The position numbers and the translations under genes are program-made. A stretch of 64,000 nt of DNA from Struthio camelus (Eukaryota > Chordata > Aves > Struthioniformes > Struthionidae), in NCBI RefSeq assembly GCF_040807025.1, contig NC_090954.1:19782501-19846500 (forward strand). Direction: 5' to 3'. The notes beneath the pieces were generated by a model, which was not told the DNA's origin, did no database searches, and was given only the letters and a program-made list of their open reading frames with translations. Positions 1 to 12,774 of this stretch are shown one piece after another. Each line of letters opens with the position of its first letter. The first letter of the stretch is position 1.

Positions 1-3000
1 GTTTCCTTGTCTTGAAGCATGTTGTGTTAGAGAAAGTGTTTCCTAGTTCCTCTTTCTTCTCTTTCAAGTATTCCAGACAGACTTTTTTTTTAATAGTTGG
101 GCCTTTAACCTTACCCGTATTTATAGCTGAAAAAGCAGCAGTAATGACGGGGTGCCTTTGGGGCTAGCCTGCAGTTCACCCCTGCAGTGCATCCTTTTAC
201 GTGATAGCCGGGGCGTGTTACGCCGTTTTGTTTTCCCCGGGGCACGTCTCCCCTGGGGCCGCAGACACCCCAAACCGGCTCTCCCCGTGCTGCCGGGGAG
301 AGGAAGTGAGGGCGCACGCGGCCAAGAGGCACTCGAGCGAGCTGCGTGACGCCAGCGTGGGTCTGCAGGAACGTCGCCCTACGGACAGCCACGTGTGCTT
401 GTGCCGACGGGCCTGCCCACATCCCAGCCAGAGAGTTTGCACGGCCTCGCTGCACCCATGCGCTCGTCTTCGGGGTCTCCGGGGGCTCGCTGCAGTGAGC
501 CCGCTGGCTGGCGGGGGGGCTCTAAAGGGGGGTCTCAGATACTTACTCTTACCAGGGACGCTAGTGCCCAGTTGCTTAAAATTTGATGCGCAAAGCAATA
601 GGCTCAGATCGCTCTGTCATCTATAAGAGGGGTGATTCCATTCAGAGCAAATTTTTGGCCGTAAGTCTTTATTTTATTGGTTTTGTAAGGATAAAAAGAT
701 ATTGCTCAAGCATGCCATAGTAATTTTTTTTTCAGCTGTACCAGCAACTGTGCTATCTGTTGTGAAACAAAGATAGAATATTGTTAATGATATTCTGACA
801 AGCAATTTCTTTGGATAATGATGCAGGGGCTCTGTTAGGGCACCTCGGTGCTGGTGGTCCCATGGGGACATACTGGTCTGTACCTTTTCACATGTCACGT
901 AACTTCGGGCATGTGTGATGATCTGATGTGCCTCGAGATGCAGCAGTAAATATGCTATAGCTCCTTTAAGGACCCCAGACGTTTTCTCTCTGCCTGATAG
1001 TTATCAGTGGCGTACAAACATTCCCGTTCTCCCTCAGCTGACAACTGTTTCCATGAGTTTTGTTAACAGCAGCTTGCCTTTTATTTATTGTTCAAGCAAA
1101 TAATGCCAGGACTGGAGTTACCTTACTGTAGTAGCAAAAGTAAATTGGAAATAATCGTTATGAGTGACGATGTCAGCTTTCTTCCTGCTCTTAGCAGTGT
1201 CCCTGTGTGCACGTGTAGTGCCTGCATTCGCTGGCAGACAGGTCTACAGCCACGACACGTTTCAAAGATCAAGAAGTTCCCCAGTCGTGACCCTGAGGAG
1301 GAGGAGACGAAGCCTGCTTTATCCTGGAGCATCGATCCGGCGCGAACCTGCCGTCCGTCGGGAGCCGATGCCAGAGCTTTCATCCCAAAGGAGCGGTAGG
1401 AAACCTGGCATGTGGCAGAGACCGAGTTATGTAACTGGATCTTTTCTTAGCCTTTCCGAATGCAAAAGTGAAGGAAAGCCTGCAATTATTTTTGGCCCTT
1501 TAAGAAACATTTTAGTCGTCCTTTGAGAAGCCTCACTCATAGACAATTTCTCCCCTTTTCCTTATTTCCAGAGCACTCGAATTCGTCAGCTCCAGCAGTA
1601 AACGTTTCAATGTGCTTTTCAAATGAAATGGAAGGTCTGTGCCGAGGTACCACTCCAACGCAGTTTTGGAGACCTCTGAGTTTATCCCCTCTAAAGAAAG
1701 CCCTGTGATGTTTTGTTCAAGCTATTTTACATCCCATCATAATTCAAAGCTAAGTTAATGTTTTATCTCTGGCTGCGGTAAATTAGGTAAAGCAGCCTTT
1801 CTTCAGTCAGAGTTTAATAACAGTAATCCTTTGCACATTGTCCGTACTGCTATGCTGTGCGCTGATAAATGCAAGAAACATTGCTTAGTGCCTTCTAACA
1901 ACAGTGGAGACTTTTTTTTAAACACGAAATGTATTTCTGCACTGTCTACTGTTGAGGTATTTCTGAGACTGCTGCACCTCACCTATTGCGGGTAATAAGA
2001 CAGCTGTGCTTCTCATGACAAACTAACCACAGCTGTTTTATAAGCTAAATATAAAGCTAAACCCACATGAACCCCAAGGTGATTTTGCCACTTAATTTGG
2101 TTTCTGCAAGAAGCAGAAAATGCTTGTTCCTTGGAAATTTAATCTTGGAAATTGTTTTAAATGCTCTGTAATTAAAGTTTTGGAAGGATTTCTTCCCCGT
2201 GGCGAGGCTGAGCACGCGTGCGCTTGGGCCCGACAAGGGGGCACACAAATGAGCAGCGCTCGCGCTGGCTGCACCGGAGCTCCTCAGGCGGCAGCGTCCG
2301 CGAGACTGCGGCTCCCCGCGTAACCGAGGGAGGAGGTTCAGGTGAGACACCTTGCACGTCTGCACTGTTTTACTCGTCTGCCGATGAGTAAAATTCACCT
2401 TTACTCATCTGCACGCTCTGCTACTCGCATGTCCCACAAGGCCGATGCAGATCTAATGTCTTCTGCTGTCTTGGACTCGTCAGTTCAAAAATAACACAGC
2501 AACAAGAATGACTGATCTTGAATAGTGAAAGTAACGCTACACAGTGTCGTCTTACGGTCTGGAGTCTGTGTTCTTCGTGACTGTTGGGACAAAATGAACA
2601 ACTGCAAGATTTTGAATCGGCTACAGCGCTGCAACGTTTCCTGAGAACCACAGAGGCGCGGGGGCCTGGTGCGTCGTCAGCTCCCGCTGGGCATTACGGC
2701 TCCATCAGCGGGGAGACCGCTGCGCCCCAGAAGTGGCGTAGGCCCCCCGGTAAGTGTAACCTCACTTGGAGAGAGGAAGCATAAAGCATTTATGCAGTGA
2801 TTTAATGTGTTAGTCCAAATATTTTGATATTTAACTTTTTTCTTAAAAATATTCTTTCCCTTTTGGAAGAAAAGAATATACCAGTATAGGCCTAAATCCC
2901 TTTTTGGGAAAAAAAGACAGTTCTTTGTGAAAAAAATTGAGCACCTTTGCATGCTCTGATGTGTTTTGGTGTTCAAAACAGTTCCCAAAAATCTGCACTA

Positions 3001-4260
3001 CCAGTAGAGATGACCTTCTTTCTTGTGAACACGCCGTCCAGAAACTACTGCTTGCTTGAGCTTGTCTATATGTACGTCTGGATCTGATCTACTGTCTCGG
3101 AGTGTATTTCATCTTATCAACATGAAAATATGCAATGCTTTCCAACAGTAACAAGGCAGATACACTTGCTAGTGTCAGTTAAAACATCCTCCCTCCGCCC
3201 CAGCTTCTGACGGGTGCAGGCGTTTATATGGATGAGATGCCTATTTGCTAAGTTAGGGAATAGAAGGGAAGGACATCATCATCATATCTAGAAGTTTTGG
3301 GCAAAGATTACACCACAACTGTGCACTAATCAGTTAATAACAAAATATTGTGCACCTGAAACTGAGCGTCCAGTTAATTGCCTGTTCCAAAACTCATTCG
3401 TGCGTCTGACAAGAGGTTACAGTGACCTTTCTTACTTTTCAAGTGTATTCTTTATCTATAAAGAGCAGTTAGAAAAACGTATGAGAATCTAGGCATGAAC
3501 AGTGGGTGCTGATGTGTGCACAGATAAAATGATGCTTTCAGGTTGTAAAGGGCAACATCATAATGGAAATAATTAAACAGGGTTTTGGACTGGAAAAATG
3601 AAACGTGCCTGGTACCAGTCCAGAACTTTTGTTCCTGCTTCAGATGTTTGTTTGGCGCACCCATCAGAAGGATTAGCCCTTTAGACCAGCTTAGATATTG
3701 GTGCCTGTGAATTTGTTATTAGCACTGATTATTTTTTAAAAGAGCAGCTGGACCCTGAAATGTATTTTACAACAAACAGCTCAGCCATGAATAATTTACA
3801 GCGCCGGGAAAGATCTGGGAAAGGGCTTCGTGCCGGGCTGCCGCGGGTTGTGGGCGGTCGGCTTGCAGCCGCCCCGGGGCGTTTTGCCGCCCTCGCGGCC
3901 GTGCTGGCCGGGGAGCCGTCACTTCTGGGATGCATAAATCTGATTGCTGATGAGCGTGCCCTGCTGCCGGGGCAACTTCCAAGGGTCAGTCTGGATTCAT
4001 TTCCAAGGCTGGATGGACGCCTGAATTTAACTGACCCTTCAGTTTGCCGGAAAAAAAAGAACAATACAACCCAGGGACTGAAAGTCAGAAGAAGAGAAAA
4101 GCAAGAGGGAAGCATGTTTCCATTTATCTTGGTCTTTAAACATCCCGGGGAGATGGGGCGAATAGCTATTATCTCCGTTTTTCGTATGGGTAACTAAGAC
4201 GGGGAGAGATCAAGGAATTTTTCAAAGTGACATAGCCGCGTGATCCCCTAACCTGGGTTT
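1..4260. other. Upstream intergenic DNA, no gene recognised
   Basis: No open frame in this stretch resembles a known protein and none has a convincing exon structure. A small CpG-rich patch lies at about 200-500; the rest is ordinary AT/GC-mixed DNA with short poly-T and poly-A runs. By human synteny KCNIP1 should lie upstream of GABRP. I looked for its conserved EF-hand exons and C-terminal exon and did not see them, so KCNIP1 is probably to the left of the window. Confidence 0.5.
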
Positions 4261-4261
4261 T

Positions 4262-6400
4262 TCGTGTTTTTCCCGGGAGGGAGGGATGCCCGAGTCGCGT
4301 GGCGCCGGGGCACCAGCCTGCGCCGCCGCCGCTCCTCAGCCAGGCGCCGGGGCGCAATCCAGCGCGGGCTCGCGGCCCGTCCTGAGAAACCAGCACAGAT
4401 TTGTGATATACGGGGTTTTCTTCTTCTTCTCCTCCTGTTTAGGAAGCCGCTCCGCGGAGGTTGGTCTGCCGCCTGCAGCTTTGCCGGGTGAGCCCGCCTG
4501 GCCGCTCGTAGCGGCGGCCCGAGGGGAGGGGGGTCGCGCTGGCGGCGCGGGGTGGCGAGAGGCGTCCCTCTGCTTTCCGGTTAACTGATGAAGAACGCTT
4601 TAAAGGGTGGGGAAAGCAAAAAAAAAAAAATCGCTAGGTTGGAGCAGCCTTGTAACTGACAGGGGGGAAAAAAACGTAGCCAGCACCAATTGCATCTCCC
4701 AGGCCTTTGTTTTTCTGATTTATGGTAGGTACCTGGTCTGCTGAAGCGGCTTGCCTGGGGCGGGGGGACAGCTCCAGCCCGGAGGTGCTGCAGGGACGGG
4801 GGCGGGAAGGGAAGGGAACGGGGAGAGCGCGCTGCCCGCCGTCACCCGTACCCACCGTTGCCTGCGCTCTGTGGGCGCTGGTCGCGACGCCCTGTTTCCC
4901 TCCCAGCCTGGCGGCAGGGGCGCGCGGTCGCCCAGCCGGGGAGCTAGCGGCGGGTAAGCCTTGCCGCCCGGCCCGGCTTCTCGCCGCTGGCCGCTTTTCC
5001 GCCTCCGTTGCAGCGCGTGGCGTAGCTCCGGCAAGCCAAGGGGGTACCCAGCGCCTTGATTTATCTGCCTGCTCCGGCCCGGCAATTAATCCTGCTTTTG
5101 CGAGGCGGGAGGGAAGCAGCAGGCATGCAGCGCCGCCAGATCGCCGCTGATAACGCCCGCCCGCCCGCCTGCCTTTCGCCGCCCCGCGCTAGCACGGCAG
5201 CCGGCCCGCCGGCCTATTAAGGAATAAAGAAACCTGCCGAGCGGGAGCCGGCGGCCGGAGGGCAAAAGCGCTGCTCTGGCCTCCGTTCTTCTCCGGGTTG
5301 CTCGCAAACGGGTGCGTGTCGGGCTAACGGGGGAGCGCAGGCGGTTGCGCTGGGGCGGCGAGGGTCCGGCCGCCGGCGGGTCGCGGCCCTCCGCTCGGCC
5401 TCTGGTCTGCGTTAGCCGGGCCCGCGTTCGCCCCGCGCCTCGAGGGCACCCCGAAGCAGACGGCCGCCGCGGGTGCAGGTAGGAGGTTTTTGCAAGAGGG
5501 AAGGCGGGGGGCCTGGTGTTTCCGTCCCGATCTGCGTCTTCTGCGTGCGTCTTGCAGCTAGGGAGCGGGGTTTTGCCTCGTATTTTATTACGCACCGGTT
5601 TAAAAAGCAGGAGCCGAGCGCGGCCGCGTCCAGTTTTGCGGGAGGCTCCGACCCGGAGGAGCGGCCGGGGGAGCTGCGGACGCGGCAAACGGGGCTCCCG
5701 GCGTGGCAGCGCGAAGCCTCGTCCAGGCGAGGCCGGCGCGGAGGGAGGGCAGCGCCGCCGTCACCGTCACCGCCGCCCGCTCGGAGGGCTCCCGCTGACT
5801 GTCGCCCGCTGAAGTTGCAAGCGCCCGCGCGGCCTGCGGCGGCGGCGGCCGCCCTGTGAGCTGCCGGGCGTTTTACGCGTCGGCGGGGAGGAGACGGGGG
5901 GTTGCCGCAGGCCGAGAGGCTCCGACGGGGTTCGCCGGGATGGCGTCGCGGTTTCTGTCGGCGACCCGAGGCCGGGCGGGAAAGCAGCGGCGCGCCGGTG
6001 GGAGTCGGGAACGCGTCCTTGGCGCCGAGAGTAGGCGCGCTGGGCCTGACCCACCTGAATAACGAGCTGTGTACAGCCTAAAAGCAGTTTGGCGGGTTTG
6101 GAGGACTGTTGGCGCAGGCTGCGCCCCCGCGGCCGGCCGGGGCCTCACGTGAGCCTGGGCAGCGCCGCCGGCGGGACCCCTGCGGCAGGCCGGGGACCGG
6201 GACCCCTGCGGCGGGCCGGGAGCCCTCGCAGCGGGCCGGGGGCCGGGACCCCTGCGGCGGGCCGGGAGCCCTCGTGGCAGGCCGGGGGCCAGGAGCCCTC
6301 GCGGCGGCCCCCGCAGCGTGTGTCCGCATCGCTCTGCGGAGCTGAAAGCTTGCAGCGCCGCGGCAGGAAACGTTGACGACTTGGTTTTGCGAAGGCTTCC
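4262..6400. promoter_or_regulatory. Large CpG island without an assigned gene
   Basis: This block of about 2.1 kb is very GC-rich and dense in undepleted CpG, with many GC boxes, unlike the DNA on either side. It therefore has the look of an unmethylated CpG island. No frame inside it gives a recognisable protein: the long frames on both strands are Arg/Pro/Gly/Ala-rich, as expected of random GC-rich DNA. Embedded AT-rich islets include AATTAATCC near 5083 and a CTATTAAGGAATAAAG stretch near 5212, either of which could hold homeodomain or TATA-like sites. It may be the distal promoter or 5' non-coding exon of GABRP, the promoter of an unannotated lncRNA, or an orphan island tied to developmental control of the KCNIP1-TLX3 domain. 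Confidence 0.75.
6171..6312. repeat. GC-rich minisatellite at the CpG island edge
   Basis: Variants of GGGACCCCTGCGGCGGGCC and GGGAGCCCTCGCGGCGGGCC alternate, forming a unit of about 46 bp (two related half-units of about 23 bp). It repeats roughly three times, with substitutions such as GGCAGG for GGCGGG. It is non-coding as far as can be seen. The array is likely polymorphic and prone to assembly error. Confidence 0.75.
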
Positions 6401-6468
6401 CCCCCCCCCCCGCCCCCCTTCCAAACGGGAGGCCTTGGGTCTTTTTAAAAAAAAAAAAAGAAAAAAAG
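6399..6468. repeat. Poly-C then poly-A low-complexity run
   Basis: A near-pure C tract at about 6399-6418, with one G in it, is followed within 30 bp by A-rich tracts at about 6447-6468. It marks the sharp transition from the CpG island to AT-rich sequence. Confidence 0.8.
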
Positions 6469-6539
6469 GTCCATTTAAAACAAAAGACCAATGTGCATGG
6501 TGGCCCTTTCTCTTTTGCAAGTTAAACGCCTCATCTTTC

Positions 6540-6800
6540 CTTAGAGAGCAGCTCTAAATCATTTTATTTGCAAGCCCTAAGCAGGAATTTGTATTCATGG
6601 TTAAGACATTTATTGAGTTAATTTATTTAAGGCTGGGGCATAATTTCTAATAATGGAAGAGTCTCTAGGCCCAGCGAAATTGTCTCCCTGATAGGGCATT
6701 AATATTTTAAGGGATTATAATACTCTGTCAATGGATCCGTGTCTTTTGGGGAGTAGGTTAGCAGTTATTGATGCTCGCTCATATGAAGGATTGTCTTAAA
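6540..6800. promoter_or_regulatory. Candidate conserved non-coding element (AT-rich, homeodomain-like sites)
   Basis: Immediately after the CpG island the base composition flips to AT-rich, low-CpG, non-repetitive sequence with many TAAT/ATTA cores: TTAATTTATTTAAGG near 6618, TAATAATGG near 6648, and CATTAATATTTTAAGG near 6697. There is no coding frame. The texture is typical of vertebrate developmental enhancers beside an island. Conservation itself cannot be seen from one sequence. Confidence 0.35.
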
Positions 6801-9800
6801 CAAAGCCAGCGCTCCGCAGCACGATGCCCGCCATAGGGCTGCGTCTCGGCTCCGGCCGGGAGGGTGTTTTGGCCGCTGGGCAAAGAGACACGAATGAAAC
6901 GAGGAGGAGATAAGAGCACGAGCCCGCAGGGTGGCTGCTGCTGCTGCTCCCCGCTCCTGGGCCCGCGATTACCTGCCGTGCCTACGAAGCTCTGGTGGCT
7001 GGGCAGACTTGCCCGAAGATCTTCAGGTGAAAGCAGGAACTGATCTGAGCAAGGAGATGCTGGCCCGTCTTCTGAAGGAGGTTTGTTCGCCCTGGCAGAC
7101 GCTCCCGTCTTTATTAATTAAAATTAAAGGACAAAGAAGTCGACACCTCGATACCTTGGTTTCTCTGTGGTAGGACGTGGTGGGCTGCCTGCGGGTAGAC
7201 AGCCGGATAGAAACATCCATCTCTGCTTTATAGTGTTTTATCCACTGGAGTTTATCTGCGTGAGCTCATCCTGCCGGGATGTCTCAGCTTACGTGAAAAG
7301 CAGCACGGAGGAGAGGAGGGGAGGACTCTGGGGGAGCAAAGTGCTGGCGGCAGTGTGACATCTCGGGCAATAAGGGAGTTAAAACCAGGCTACTTCTGCA
7401 ACAGGTTATTTTTCCTAGGCTAAATGCAGGGCACCTTAACCCCCCTGAGCCCGGTGGTGGCTACTGGAGCAGGGGGAGGACTTCGGTTCGAATCCCGTTT
7501 TCTTGGAGCCAGCTACTGTGGGCATAAGCCATGGTCTGTTTTCAAGTACCGTGTCTGCTTCTAATTACCGTCTGGAGGGCGAGTCTTTCCCCTATGACGA
7601 GCTCTTGGCATCTGCGAGGTCGCACAGTACAGAGTGGCGTGGGGACCAGCCTGCCCCTCGTTCCCAGCCGGACAGCCCTGCCACGCGGAAGCGCCGCGGC
7701 AGCTATAGAAGTGGCGTGAAGACGGCTAAACGCACACGGAGCTGCGGTGCTCTGCTGCGGGTGTGCTCCCCGGCTTCGAGTAAAAGCTTTTATGTATTCC
7801 TGTATGAATTATTCCTCTTAACGCAATAAGTAGCGTGAAAGAATACATCTGCTAGAAGCTGAATTCTGCTGCGAGTCGAACGCTAGCGCTTGGTGGCTCT
7901 GTGCACGAGGCTTCGCTGTGGGTGTTGAATGTTTATTGAGAAGAATGAACGTGGCGTGGAAGGCCGTGCAGTCATGGCGCAGTCTGGGCTGTGCTGGCTG
8001 CACCAGCAAAACGTGGGTAAAGAGTGGTCTGTGGAGACGTTCGAGACGTTACGGGGCCCGTTTCTCCTTAACGCTTGCTGCGGAGAGCAACGTTGCACTA
8101 CCCTGCAGAAATTCAGGCTAATATATATATGCGAGATGAGTGTGTCTGCACTGTGCTCCTCGGGGCACCGTCGGAGATTTTTTCCTACGTACTCATTTGT
8201 CAGTGCCTCGTCAAGCCTTTGATGGACGAGGTACTGGCGTCTCTCTTTGTCCTTATTCCCTTCTTCAGGCCGCTTTGTGTCCTTTCCCCCTTCTCGGGAA
8301 GCTGTTGCCGAGCCTGGCGGGCCAGGACAGCGTCCTGGCAGAGGAGGACGATGTTCAGTGAGAAGCAGCATTTCCCATTTACCTCTTTAGCACTTTCAAA
8401 TCTTTGGAAGCTTCTAAGAAAAACTTCCACGCGTTTACCGTGGACTTTCTGGCTAGGAATATTTATTTTTGTGCATGTCTGCTGTAGAAGAGCTGCCTTT
8501 CAGTCTATCCACGGCACCCTTGGGCTGATATAGCATGAGACTAATTAGAAGCAAAACACCTCATGTTTTCTCCATATATTTATTTTTTTTTTTTTCTTCT
8601 GTGCCCCTCAAATTCCTTCCTGTATGAATGACACAATCTCATTCTTTCCAAATGCTGCTCACTTGGGAATCTTTCAATTACAATTACCTTTTTTTGCCTC
8701 CGTTTCCTCCGTTAGCTCACCCAGAACTGAGCAGAGAACTATCTGTTGTTGATGCAGCACGTTCATACGATCTCTGCCCAGTTCTTTGTGGGCAGAGTTT
8801 GGAAGGGTCTCAAGGTGCGTGTCACGTCCCAAGAGGGAGTTAAATGGTGCGTGCTCATCTCAGCTGATAGGAGCAAGAATAATCATGTCTCGCATTAAAT
8901 GCCTGCGCATACCCAAGGGAGGAGACTCGGCGAAGCCATCGGGCGAGGTGGGCGGGACCGCGTGTGCAGGGTTACACGTGCAGGGCTGGCGAGTCCAGAG
9001 CGAAATCGCAGAAGGCAACGTTGCCGCGCTCGTGAGCTCGGGCCCGCGAGAGGAGGGGAGGTGAAGGTTTTGCAGCGGGGGGGCGAGGGGCAGGTTTGCG
9101 GCGCGAATGCAGCCCGTGCTCTGAAATAACTGCACATCGCACCTGAGGGTGGGCAGCCGTGCGTGCGCCAGGGCTGCAGCTGCACGGTCTGACAGTCGCA
9201 GGCAAATGAAGATTAGAGCTGGAGGCAAGATATCTAGTATTGGAGTAAAGCGGGTGGAACAGCTGCCCAGAGAAGTATGATAAATTTCTGTATAAAACTG
9301 TAATTATTTGCAAGTTTTCTATACGTGTATTTGCTCCGACAGAGTAAGTGAATTGACCAAACAGAAACCAAACTTGACGCTTTGGAAGAAGAATTCGTTT
9401 CATGTGAGTAAATTTTGAACACCTTCATTTTGATATAATTTAAGACTTTCTGCGTATATTGCAAAAACTCGCTCCTGCAAGCTGCAGGCGGGCGGGCATA
9501 CCCATGCCCAGTGGGCCACTGCGAGCATGAGCTGCTGCTTCCCACGGTAGCTTGAAGGGCCAGAGCTTAACATCTTGGAAACATAAGTGCATTACTCAGG
9601 CATGGCTTTAACATTCCTCATAAGAGGACGGAATATAAATTCTACCCTTCTTGTATGTTGGAGTTTCTTCTGACTTTCTTGGGAATGAATGGGACAAGAA
9701 TCAGGCGTGCAATTTTTTGAGGTGTCGTATAAGCGATAGGCCTGGTGCTCCTCTTTCCTGGGCCGATGCGAACTAATAGCGCTGCCACCTGGCTAATAGG

Positions 9801-12760
9801 GCCACCACTCCTGAATGCAATGCACCTTTTGCTCTTCCAGGAAAAAAAGCTGAGCCAAAAATAACCTTCTAGATTTGGGCCAAGTTATTAAGCAAGCTGG
9901 TTGAATTTGCATTTTTTCAAGCAGCAAAATCAGCAGGGCGGGGGGGGGGGAACCAGGTTCAGTTCCAAGCAAAATAGAAGCTTTCTGAGGCTCTGACAAA
10001 ATAGGAAAACGTGAAAGGCTTAAGTCAGTATGAGCTGATCCTTTTAGCCCAAAATGATGTGCTTTGTTTCACTTTGTGCTATTTAACACTTATTAAGTCT
10101 TTTCTCAATGTCCTTTTTTTATTCAGCAAATACAAGAAGCAAAAAAAATTTTTTTGAAGGTAAAAATCAAAAACGTTTTCTTTCAATGGTATCACCTTGG
10201 TGGTACTTGCAAAGTAAGCATTAGATTGAGAGAGAGAGAGATCTTAATATAATTAATAGATATGTATATTAGTACTTTCAAATTTCTGCCTGTCCTATTT
10301 TTTTCTGCCAAAATAATTTGCCACAGCTGGTCCATAGTTACAAACCATTTGGGTCCCTTTCCCTCCCACTCTCTCCAGGTGTATTTTCAGCAATGTAATG
10401 AGTCACCGAAAAGCCTGTGCCCGCTCCCCTCCAGCGCTCTTCCCCGCTTCAGCACGCGGGTGCAGCCTCTACCTTCTCCCACCCCCTTTGGCCTCCACCT
10501 ACCCCAACCCCCTTTTTTGTCCTGACCAGCCAAAGAGTGAACTCTTGTACCAGTTGACACACGGTAGGATCCTGCTAGCTCTTCAGTTCTGTCCTAATGC
10601 AATTAGTTATGTATAGATTGATTTTAGTGTCAGCTAGCTAAGGCTTCCAGTAAGACTGGCTTGCATCCAAGTGTTGCATACGCATAAACGTGCCTCTGCT
10701 CTAACTCCGTTCCTTTCCTTGTAGTTGCTCCAGATTTTTTCCTGGCTCCAGTTGCTCCTGGCCTGCCAAAATAGGTTTTCAGCATTAAAAAATTTAAAAG
10801 ATAAAAATTAAACAGTCATTCTGGCAAGAACAAGCTTTAAAGTTAAGAAATTTTTTCGAGTTAAAGTTGAGGAAGCAGGGAGAAAACTGGTTTCGGATCA
10901 ACCGTGAAAATGAAAGCTTTTCATGATCCCTTGGTTTGGCCATTAGGTTAAGATGTGAACAGCTTCCACAATAAATGGTCTCTCTTGTGTCAGCTGTGAG
11001 GAAAGTCACTCCATGAACCTCTCCTTGCAACCCCTGCCCACCCACAGCCCCATGGCAGGCTGCTTTTGAGATCATTTGAAAAAAAAAATACAGGAAGATA
11101 GATCATATCGGTGCACTGGTCCTGTTGGCCAAGGATAACTTTTGCTATCCTTGTGCAAGATGAGCATGCTTGAGGTGAAGATCGGCTTCCTCAGGTGACC
11201 CTGCCGGATCTTGTCCTGGGAACAAAAGCACCTGGGAAAACCCTGCAGTGAAACTGGTTGCCCTAAAACGCTGACATGGCCTCTTTCTTGTGTTTGGCTT
11301 GGGAAGGGGGATTTTGCTTTGGGTGCAAGTGAAAGCGGATGGATCAGATTATGCCTGGGTTCCTAGGGAAAGTCTTTGCTTTGTGTAACGGGGCAATGCT
11401 TAAATGGGCAAATTACATGTAACCTCTTTTATTTCAGCATTTATTTTGTTATCTCCATCCTTCTCTAGCTAAGTTATTTTCTCTTACATATGGGTGCCTG
11501 GGTGGAATATTGTGCAGTCGTAGGTCTTGGGCTCCAGCAAAATTTGATTTGCGAGTTATTACCTGAACATTAGTAAGCTTGCCGTATGGCTTTTAGTTTT
11601 CTAGGTGTTTTATTTTATTTTCATATTATTTTTATTTTTAGACCTCCACAAAAGCGCTCCCATTGCCAGGTGTGGGGATGCGATTAGCTGCTAGAAAATC
11701 AAAGAATATGCTAATTTTCTTCTCTGCGCAGTGAAACCCAGGCAGTGATTTTGGATGTTAAGTGGGAGGTAATGCAGGGCTGCAGTGGTTTCAGTCAGTT
11801 TCCCTCAGTGTTAATTACTGCTTGCCACTATTGGTTGCACTTCCAATAGTGTCGAGGAGCCTGGATACCATTGCAGGCCTCACAGGGTGAGTGTACGTTT
11901 TTATATCATCTCTCACCTTGTTCCCTGTAAACTATAGTATTGCAACTGCCGACTATTTTCCTCCGTTTGTGTTTTCACTTTTCCTACCCTTTCAAAGAGG
12001 AATATAGCAGGATGAAGGCAGCGTGGACTGAGCTGTAGTGGAGAAACACACTGCTGTTGCGTGCTGTTGTTGGCTGGTGTAAATAAGCATCATTTCATTA
12101 ACTTCTCTGGAAGCAAACACAGGCTTAACCAGTTAGGATTCTAGCTGGATCGTTTTTTTTCTGTATTACTTGCATCTTTATAGTTTTCACAGTCAATAGG
12201 AAGAATATGGAGCTGAATGAGCGAGCTATTAGATTCTCACAGTTTTCATTCATTGTGTAGACTCAAACAATAATTTTTATATACTTTTACACTTGGAAGC
12301 TCTCTCTCCATCAGTTGCATTAGTATTGCATTTTTGACTTCTGTTGTTCTAATATTGCCTCTCCTGTGCTTTCACTGACCATAGGAAAAAAAAGTCCTGA
12401 TTAAACAGTGCCTAAGTTTTTTTTCTATTAAAGTCAAAGAAAATCCTTTACTGAATAGAGAAATGTAAATATACAGTCCTACAATCGTATCTTCGCACCA
12501 CACTGAACTAATGAGGTTCATAATCTCTGATGGAGGCTCCTGGGCTGTAAAAGCAGGATGGCGATCGCGTTAAGTGACGCACTGGAATTCCTGGGTTTCG
12601 ACAAGCCCAGCGCCTTTGGTGCTCTTCTGTCTTGATGTAGTTCAAGAAGGAGTAAGGAAATGCAATGTTGTGTTCAGTTCTGGGCACTGATGTCACCTTT
12701 TTCGTGCCCATAAGTAAACTCGTATGCTAAGTTTCTAGCTATCTTAGGTGCTTACAGATC
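6800..12760. other. Intergenic DNA between CpG island and GABRP, no gene recognised
   Basis: There is no recognisable coding exon. Open frames are short and show no protein family signature. The stretch includes a poly-T run near 8579-8595, a G run near 9938-9950, and a short GA dinucleotide run at about 10228-10241. A 31-bp stretch near 9248 (GGAACAGCTGCCCAGAGAAGTA) resembles the inner part of CR1 but is too short to call. Confidence 0.5.
10228..10241. repeat. (GA)n microsatellite
   Basis: A pure GA dinucleotide run of about seven units lies in AT-rich intergenic DNA. Confidence 0.85.
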
Positions 12761-12774
12761 ATCCTTTCGCTGCC

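Noticed and set aside
5086-5688. 200-residue open frame on the minus strand in the CpG island
   Set aside because: Composition is Arg/Pro/Ala/Gly-rich with no domain, as expected from stop-poor GC-rich DNA. Overlapping frames of similar kind exist on the other strand.
5873-6520. 215-residue minus-strand frame with Pro-Gly-Leu-Pro-rich repeats
   Set aside because: The repetitive peptide is only the translation of the GC minisatellite. There is no start context, domain or splice support.
7485-7500. GGTTCGAATCCC, matching a tRNA T-arm/B-box
   Set aside because: The flanking five-base stem does not pair beyond two G-C pairs, and no D-arm, anticodon arm or acceptor stem could be built upstream. 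It is a chance match or at most a SINE relic.
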